Part shown: in pieces, positions 14,407-17,935 of the stretch
How the letters are laid out: each line of letters begins with the position of its first letter
How positions within the stretch are numbered: position 1 is the stretch's first letter
Assembly: GCA_044370695.1 (NCBI GenBank)
Contig: JBILVB010000078.1
Location: forward strand, 1-17,935
Direction: 5' to 3'
DNA: 17,935 nt
Origin: JBEIFW01 sp044370695
GTDB lineage: Bacteria; Actinomycetota; Acidimicrobiia; Acidimicrobiales; Ilumatobacteraceae
Program-made: the position numbers and the translations under genes
Notes under the pieces: generated by a model
Told to the model about the DNA's origin: nothing
Database searches by the model: none
The model's input: the letters and a program-made list of their open reading frames with translations, nothing else

Positions 14407-14667
14407 TCAGCGGTGGGCGGTGTCGAGCGCTTCGCGGCGGCGGTGGTACTCGTCGGGTTCGATCTCGCCCCGGGCGAGTCGCTCGTCGAGGATGGTCCGG
14501 GCGTCGGGGCGATCGACGTGCGGCGGTGCGAACGGGGTGGCGGGGGCACGATCGTTGCGGCGCAACAGGGCGATCACCACGGCGATCACCACGGCGGAAG
14601 CGATCACCATCGTGATGCCCATGCCCAACCACCAGCCCCAGCCGTCGTCCCAGTACCCCCGGTGCAT
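14407..14667 (-). CDS. Small membrane protein with a SHOCT domain
   Basis: An 86-residue protein with a Trp/Gly-rich start (WDDGWGWW), one transmembrane segment (about 14-35, MGITMVIASAVVIAVVIALL), a short Pro-rich cytoplasmic linker, and a C-terminal SHOCT motif (56-82, DARTILDERLARGEIEPDEYHRRREAL). Many actinobacteria carry such proteins; SHOCT is thought to mediate oligomerisation, and the precise role is unknown. GGGAGG lies 4 nt before the ATG. It lies between the MFS exporter (138 bp upstream, same strand) and the LLM pair, and may be independent of both. Confidence 0.8.
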   Translation of the reverse strand: MHRGYWDDGWGWWLGMGITMVIASAVVIAVVIALLRRNDRAPATPFAPPHVDRPDARTILDERLARGEIEPDEYHRRREALDTAHR

Positions 14668-14805
14668 GGTCCCTCCCGTCGGTGGTGGCTATCTGCCGCT
14701 CGACCGGAGCAAGGCTGCCGGGTGTGCTCGTCGGGCGGCGCCCCCGGAGGTCCTGTCCGTTCCGGCCGTTGGTCCGAACCGCAGTGGATCAGGTGGCCCG
14801 GTCGA

Positions 14806-16383
14806 TCAGTCGATCGGGGCCGCCTGGGCACGGGCCTCGGCCATGCCCGAGGTGGTGCGCAGCGCCCGTTCCGGGACGAACCAGGCGAGCACGACGACGA
14901 GCACCGCCAGCGGCACGGCGACCAGGTACACCCGATGGACGCCGGCGGCGACCGCAGCGATGACGGCGTCGCGCTGGTCGGGGGGAAGGGCGCGGATCGC
15001 CTTGGGGCTGCCCACGAGTCGGCGTACGTCGAGCCCGGCGACGTTCGGCAAGCGGTCCAGGATCTCCGAGCGCAGGGTGGCGAACAGCACCGCGCCGAGT
15101 GCAGCGACGCCGTAGGTCTGGCCGAGGGTGCGGAAGAAGGTGTTGGCCGACGTGACCACGCCGAGGTCGGAGTAGCCGACGGCGTTCTGGATGGCGACCG
15201 ACAGCGGAGGCATGAACATCCCCATTCCGCACCCGAGCACCAGCATCCACGGGGTCGCGTGCCAGACCTCGGCGTGCACGTCGAGCCGGGTGAGTCCGAC
15301 GGTGCCGATCAGCAGGATGATCGGTCCCGTGCGGATGAGGTTCCGGTACCGTCCGGTCCGGGTGAGGTGGCGACCGGCGAGGATCGACATCGCGGTCAGG
15401 GTCAGCATCATCGGTGCCAGCAGCAGCCCGGCCCGGGTGGCGGAGGCCCCGGCGACGGTCTGCAGGAACAGCGGGAGGTACACGTTGGCCGCCATGGTGG
15501 TGCCCCCGGCCACGAATGCGAGGGCCATGCCGAGCGCGATGACCCGGTCACGGAACAGCCGCATGGGCAGGATCGGCTCGGCGGCCCGGGTCTCCTGCCA
15601 GATGAAGGTGCCGCACAGGACGACCCCGGCCACGACGAGCGCGAGCATGCCGGCCGAACCCCAGCCCTGCTCGTCGCCGAGGCTGGCGTAGAGCAACAGG
15701 CAGCTGACCCCGACCACGAGCAGGAGCGAGCCCTCCCAGTCGATCCGCCGCCGCACGTGATGCACCGGAAGCAGACGCAGCACGAACACCGTGACCACGG
15801 CGGCGACGATGATCAACGGCGCGTTCAAGTAGAAGATCCAGCGCCAGCCGAGCGATCCGGCGTCGACCACGAACCCGCCGATCAGTGGACCGGCGAGGCC
15901 GGACAGGGCGTAGGTGCCGGTGAAGTACCCCATGTAGCGACCGCGCTCGCGGGGCGACAACAGATCGCCGAGGACGACGAACGCGAGGGCCTGGAGCCCG
16001 CCGCCGCCGACGCCCTGCAATCCCCGGGCCAGCACCAGTTGCGTGATGCTCTGCGCTGCGCCGCAGAGCATCGACCCGACGAAGAACACGACGAGGGCGA
16101 CCTGCAACACGCGTTGGCGGCCGACGAGATCGGACAGCTTGCCGAACAGTGGCGTCGCTGCGGTGGACGTGAGCAGGTAGGCCGTGACGATCCAGCTCAT
16201 GTGGTCGAGCCCGCCGAGCTCGCCGGCGATGGTGGGCAGCGCGGTCGACACGATCGTCGCGTCGACGGCGGAGAGGAACACGCACAGCAGCAGGCCGGCG
16301 AGGACGGTCATGACCTGCCGGTGGCTCAGTCCGCCGGGCTCCCCTGCACCGGTCACCCCGGGCGATGACGCACTCGCAACCAT
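14806..16383 (-). CDS. MFS exporter of the DHA2 (14-TM, EmrB/QacA) family
   Basis: A 525-residue membrane protein. The first helix ends in LSAVDATIVSTALPTI (about 37-52), the DHA2 signature with its acidic residue. The motif A loop GKLSDLVGRQRV follows (about 81-92). GLQGVGGGGLQALAFVVLGDLLSPRERGRYMG and GPLIGGFVVD belong to the central part of the motif C helix and its surroundings, as in antiporters. About fourteen hydrophobic segments are visible. It should use the proton gradient to expel hydrophobic compounds or drugs. Located between a P450 (divergent, 100 bp) and the LLM genes, it may export oxidation products. The ATG at 16383 follows CAGGGGATG. No linked EmrA-type fusion protein is present. 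Confidence 0.88.
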   Translation of the reverse strand: MVASASSPGVTGAGEPGGLSHRQVMTVLAGLLLCVFLSAVDATIVSTALPTIAGELGGLDHMSWIVTAYLLTSTAATPLFGKLSDLVGRQRVLQVALVVFFVGSMLCGAAQSITQLVLARGLQGVGGGGLQALAFVVLGDLLSPRERGRYMGYFTGTYALSGLAGPLIGGFVVDAGSLGWRWIFYLNAPLIIVAAVVTVFVLRLLPVHHVRRRIDWEGSLLLVVGVSCLLLYASLGDEQGWGSAGMLALVVAGVVLCGTFIWQETRAAEPILPMRLFRDRVIALGMALAFVAGGTTMAANVYLPLFLQTVAGASATRAGLLLAPMMLTLTAMSILAGRHLTRTGRYRNLIRTGPIILLIGTVGLTRLDVHAEVWHATPWMLVLGCGMGMFMPPLSVAIQNAVGYSDLGVVTSANTFFRTLGQTYGVAALGAVLFATLRSEILDRLPNVAGLDVRRLVGSPKAIRALPPDQRDAVIAAVAAGVHRVYLVAVPLAVLVVVLAWFVPERALRTTSGMAEARAQAAPID

Positions 16384-16483
16384 GTCGCATCCCCTGTGGT
16401 CTGGCGAACCGGTCGAGTGTACGGACGCGGGACGGACGTCGGAAAAAGGGCTACCGGCCCGGGCGATCTGAGAGGCTTCGCCC

Positions 16484-17668
16484 GTGCCGTACGACCCGAA
16501 CGACCCTGCCGTGCTGGCCTGCCCGTTCGAGGCCTACCGCGACCTGCGTCGGGAGTGCCCGGTCGCCCCGGTCGAGGCCGACCCGCCGTACCACGCGCTG
16601 TCGCGCTACGACGACGTCCTCGAGGTGTTGCGCCGGCCGCAGCTCTGGGTGAACCGCAACGGTCACGGCCCGGGCTACCTGCGCCGGCCCGGCGCGACCC
16701 TGGCCTACGTCGATGCGCCCGACCACACGCGCCAACGCCGGCACGTGCAGCGGGCGTTCACCCCCTCGGTCGTCGCCCGGCTCGAGCCGGAGGTGGAGCG
16801 ACTCGCCCACGGCCTCGTCGACCGCTTCGTCGACGACGGCCACGGCGATCTGCACGAGCTGTTCAGCTACCCGTTGCCCGTCGTGGTGATCGCCCGTCTG
16901 CTCGGCGTGCCCGAGGATCTGCACGAGACCTTCAAGCGCTGGAGCGACGACGCGCTCGCCCGGCTCGCCTCGGGCGACCCGTCCACGTACCGGCGGTCCG
17001 CCGAGGAGTTCGACGAGTTCTTCCGGGCGCAACTCGCCGACCGGCGCCGGCTCGCTGCGGCCGGCGGGACCCTTCCGGGCGACCTGCTCTCGGGCCTCGT
17101 GGAGGCCGAACAGGAGGGCGACGGGGGTCTCACCGAAGCCGAGCTGCTCCCGACCATCGGGCAGTTGCTCGTCGCCGGCAACGAGACGACCACCTCGCTG
17201 CTCAACAGCATGGTGGTGCGGTTGTGCGAACGTCCCGAGCTGCTCGCGGCGGTGCGGGACGATCCCGCGCTCGACGCCGCCGTCGTCGAAGAGAGCCTGC
17301 GGTTCGATCCCCCGGTGCTCGGCCTGTGGCGCACGAACGACGAGCCGGTCGTGGTGCACGGAGTGTCGATCCCGCAGGACAGCAAGGTGCAGGTGCTGTT
17401 CGCCTCGGCGAACCGCGACGAGTCGGTCTTCGACGACCCCGACACCTATCGGCTCGACCGGGGCGAGGCCGCATGGCGCCGGCACCTCGCGTTCGGATTC
17501 GGGCCGCACGTCTGCCTCGGTGCCCCGCTCGCCCGTCTCGAAGCCCGGGTCGGATTGCGGGTGCTGCTCGATCGGTTGCCCGGCCTGCGCCTGACGGGTC
17601 GGCCCGAGCGGATCCCGACGTTCTTCCTGTGGGGGTTCCGTCACACGCCCGTCGCCTGGGACCGCTGA
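16484..17668 (+). CDS. Bacterial cytochrome P450 (CYP)
   Basis: A 394-residue soluble P450. The I-helix motif AGNETT is at 231-236 (N replaces the more usual acidic D in AG[DN]ET), the ExxR motif is E270-S-L-R273, and the heme loop FGFGPHVCLGAPLAR (337-351) has the ligand C344. Length and the class I bacterial architecture fit; ferredoxin and reductase partners are not seen in the window. It starts at GTG 16484, 100 bp from the divergent MFS start. It ends 4 bp before the convergent hydrolase. Hydroxylation of a hydrophobic substrate (steroid, terpenoid or fatty acid) is likely. The CYP subfamily cannot be assigned by eye. Confidence 0.9.
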   Translation: MPYDPNDPAVLACPFEAYRDLRRECPVAPVEADPPYHALSRYDDVLEVLRRPQLWVNRNGHGPGYLRRPGATLAYVDAPDHTRQRRHVQRAFTPSVVARLEPEVERLAHGLVDRFVDDGHGDLHELFSYPLPVVVIARLLGVPEDLHETFKRWSDDALARLASGDPSTYRRSAEEFDEFFRAQLADRRRLAAAGGTLPGDLLSGLVEAEQEGDGGLTEAELLPTIGQLLVAGNETTTSLLNSMVVRLCERPELLAAVRDDPALDAAVVEESLRFDPPVLGLWRTNDEPVVVHGVSIPQDSKVQVLFASANRDESVFDDPDTYRLDRGEAAWRRHLAFGFGPHVCLGAPLARLEARVGLRVLLDRLPGLRLTGRPERIPTFFLWGFRHTPVAWDR

Positions 17669-17672
17669 GCCG

Positions 17673-17935
17673 TCACCGGCGCAGGTTGCGGTCGAACAGG
17701 GAGTGGAGGCGCTCCCAGTGGCGTTCCGCGGCCGCCTTGTCGTAGACGGGCCGCTGTGGGAAGGCGAACCCGTGATGGACGCCGGGATACCACTCGACCC
17801 GGGCGTTCGTCCCGCACGACGCCAGGTGAGCGGACAGTCCGTCGATCATCGCCGGTGGGGCGTAGTCGTCGTGCTCGGCGCAGGCGAAGTAGAGCTCGCC
17901 GCGCACGGCCGGCGCGAGGTGGGCCGGGGAGCCCT
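17673..17935 (-). CDS. Dienelactone hydrolase family protein, C-terminal part (partial)
   Basis: About 87 residues are visible; the reading frame continues past the right edge (GSPAHLAPAVRGELYF...), so the start and the nucleophile are outside. RGELYFACAEHDDYAP contains the acidic triad residue (AEHDDY) and VEWYPGVHHGFAFPQR the histidine (HHGF), both typical of the alpha/beta-hydrolase dienelactone hydrolase family. Its leading codon in the visible part, GTG 17906, is not the real start. It is convergent with the P450, with a 4-bp gap. It could act on a lactone product of the local pathway, but DLH family members are widespread and often unrelated. Confidence 0.75.
   Translation of the reverse strand, partial: GSPAHLAPAVRGELYFACAEHDDYAPPAMIDGLSAHLASCGTNARVEWYPGVHHGFAFPQRPVYDKAAAERHWERLHSLFDRNLRR

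Noticed and set aside
16104..16116. Second copy of GCAACACGCGTTG, the core of the TetR palindrome
   Set aside because: It lies inside the MFS coding sequence (codons for a Gln-Arg-Val-Leu-Gln stretch), lacks the outer bases of the operator, and is far from a promoter.
14413..16368. Long plus-strand open frame opposite the MFS gene
   Set aside because: It is His/Gln/Asp/Arg-rich in the way antisense frames of GC-rich membrane proteins are, while the minus strand has clear MFS motifs.
1..17935. CRISPR array, rRNA genes, insertion sequence or transposase
   Set aside because: No regularly spaced identical repeats, no rRNA-like segments and no transposase motifs were seen.

Overview
The window is high-GC DNA (GC- or C/G-ending codons dominate every gene) and looks like an actinobacterial chromosome. 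An Acidimicrobiia-type organism (Ilumatobacter-like) is my best guess: there are three luciferase-like, probably F420-dependent oxidoreductases, a ketosteroid-dehydrogenase-like flavoprotein, a P450 and GTG starts throughout. No taxonomic marker gene is present, so this placement is inference.

Region 1 (1-3554) is one end of an integrated mobile element. A four-gene leftward operon with 4-bp start/stop overlaps encodes an excisionase-like helix-turn-helix protein, a 97-residue unknown protein, an archaeo-eukaryotic-type primase (AEP/PrimPol-like) and a P-loop helicase/ATPase of the DUF3987 type. To its right, a 438-bp non-coding stretch holds a perfect DnaA-box match, a 10-bp inverted repeat pair near the operon start, and a strong rightward terminator hairpin. 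The element ends at 3555, where the 3' half of a tRNA-Glu(TTC) gene begins. This is the usual scar of integration into a tRNA 3' end, and it implies that the restored complete tRNA-Glu and probably the integrase lie left of position 1.

Region 2 (3598-12315) is a chromosomal catabolic neighbourhood. It holds a two-domain old-yellow-enzyme/2,4-dienoyl-CoA-reductase-like protein (-), a small gene with two compensating frameshifts (+), a tandem VOC protein (+), a KstD-like FAD dehydrogenase (-) divergent from a TetR regulator (+) with a palindromic operator between them, then a quinone-oxidoreductase-like protein, an LLM-class oxidoreductase and an enoyl-CoA-hydratase-family protein (all +). The set resembles degradation of a steroid-, terpenoid- or other alicyclic CoA-linked substrate.

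Region 3 (12316-17935) carries two overlapping LLM-class oxidoreductase genes, a small SHOCT membrane protein and a 14-TM DHA2-type MFS exporter (all -), a bacterial cytochrome P450 (+), and the C-terminal part of a dienelactone-hydrolase-family protein (-) running off the right edge. Oxidoreductases, a hydratase, a hydrolase, an exporter and a TetR regulator together suggest uptake, oxidation and efflux of hydrophobic organic compounds; the actual substrate cannot be read from the sequence.
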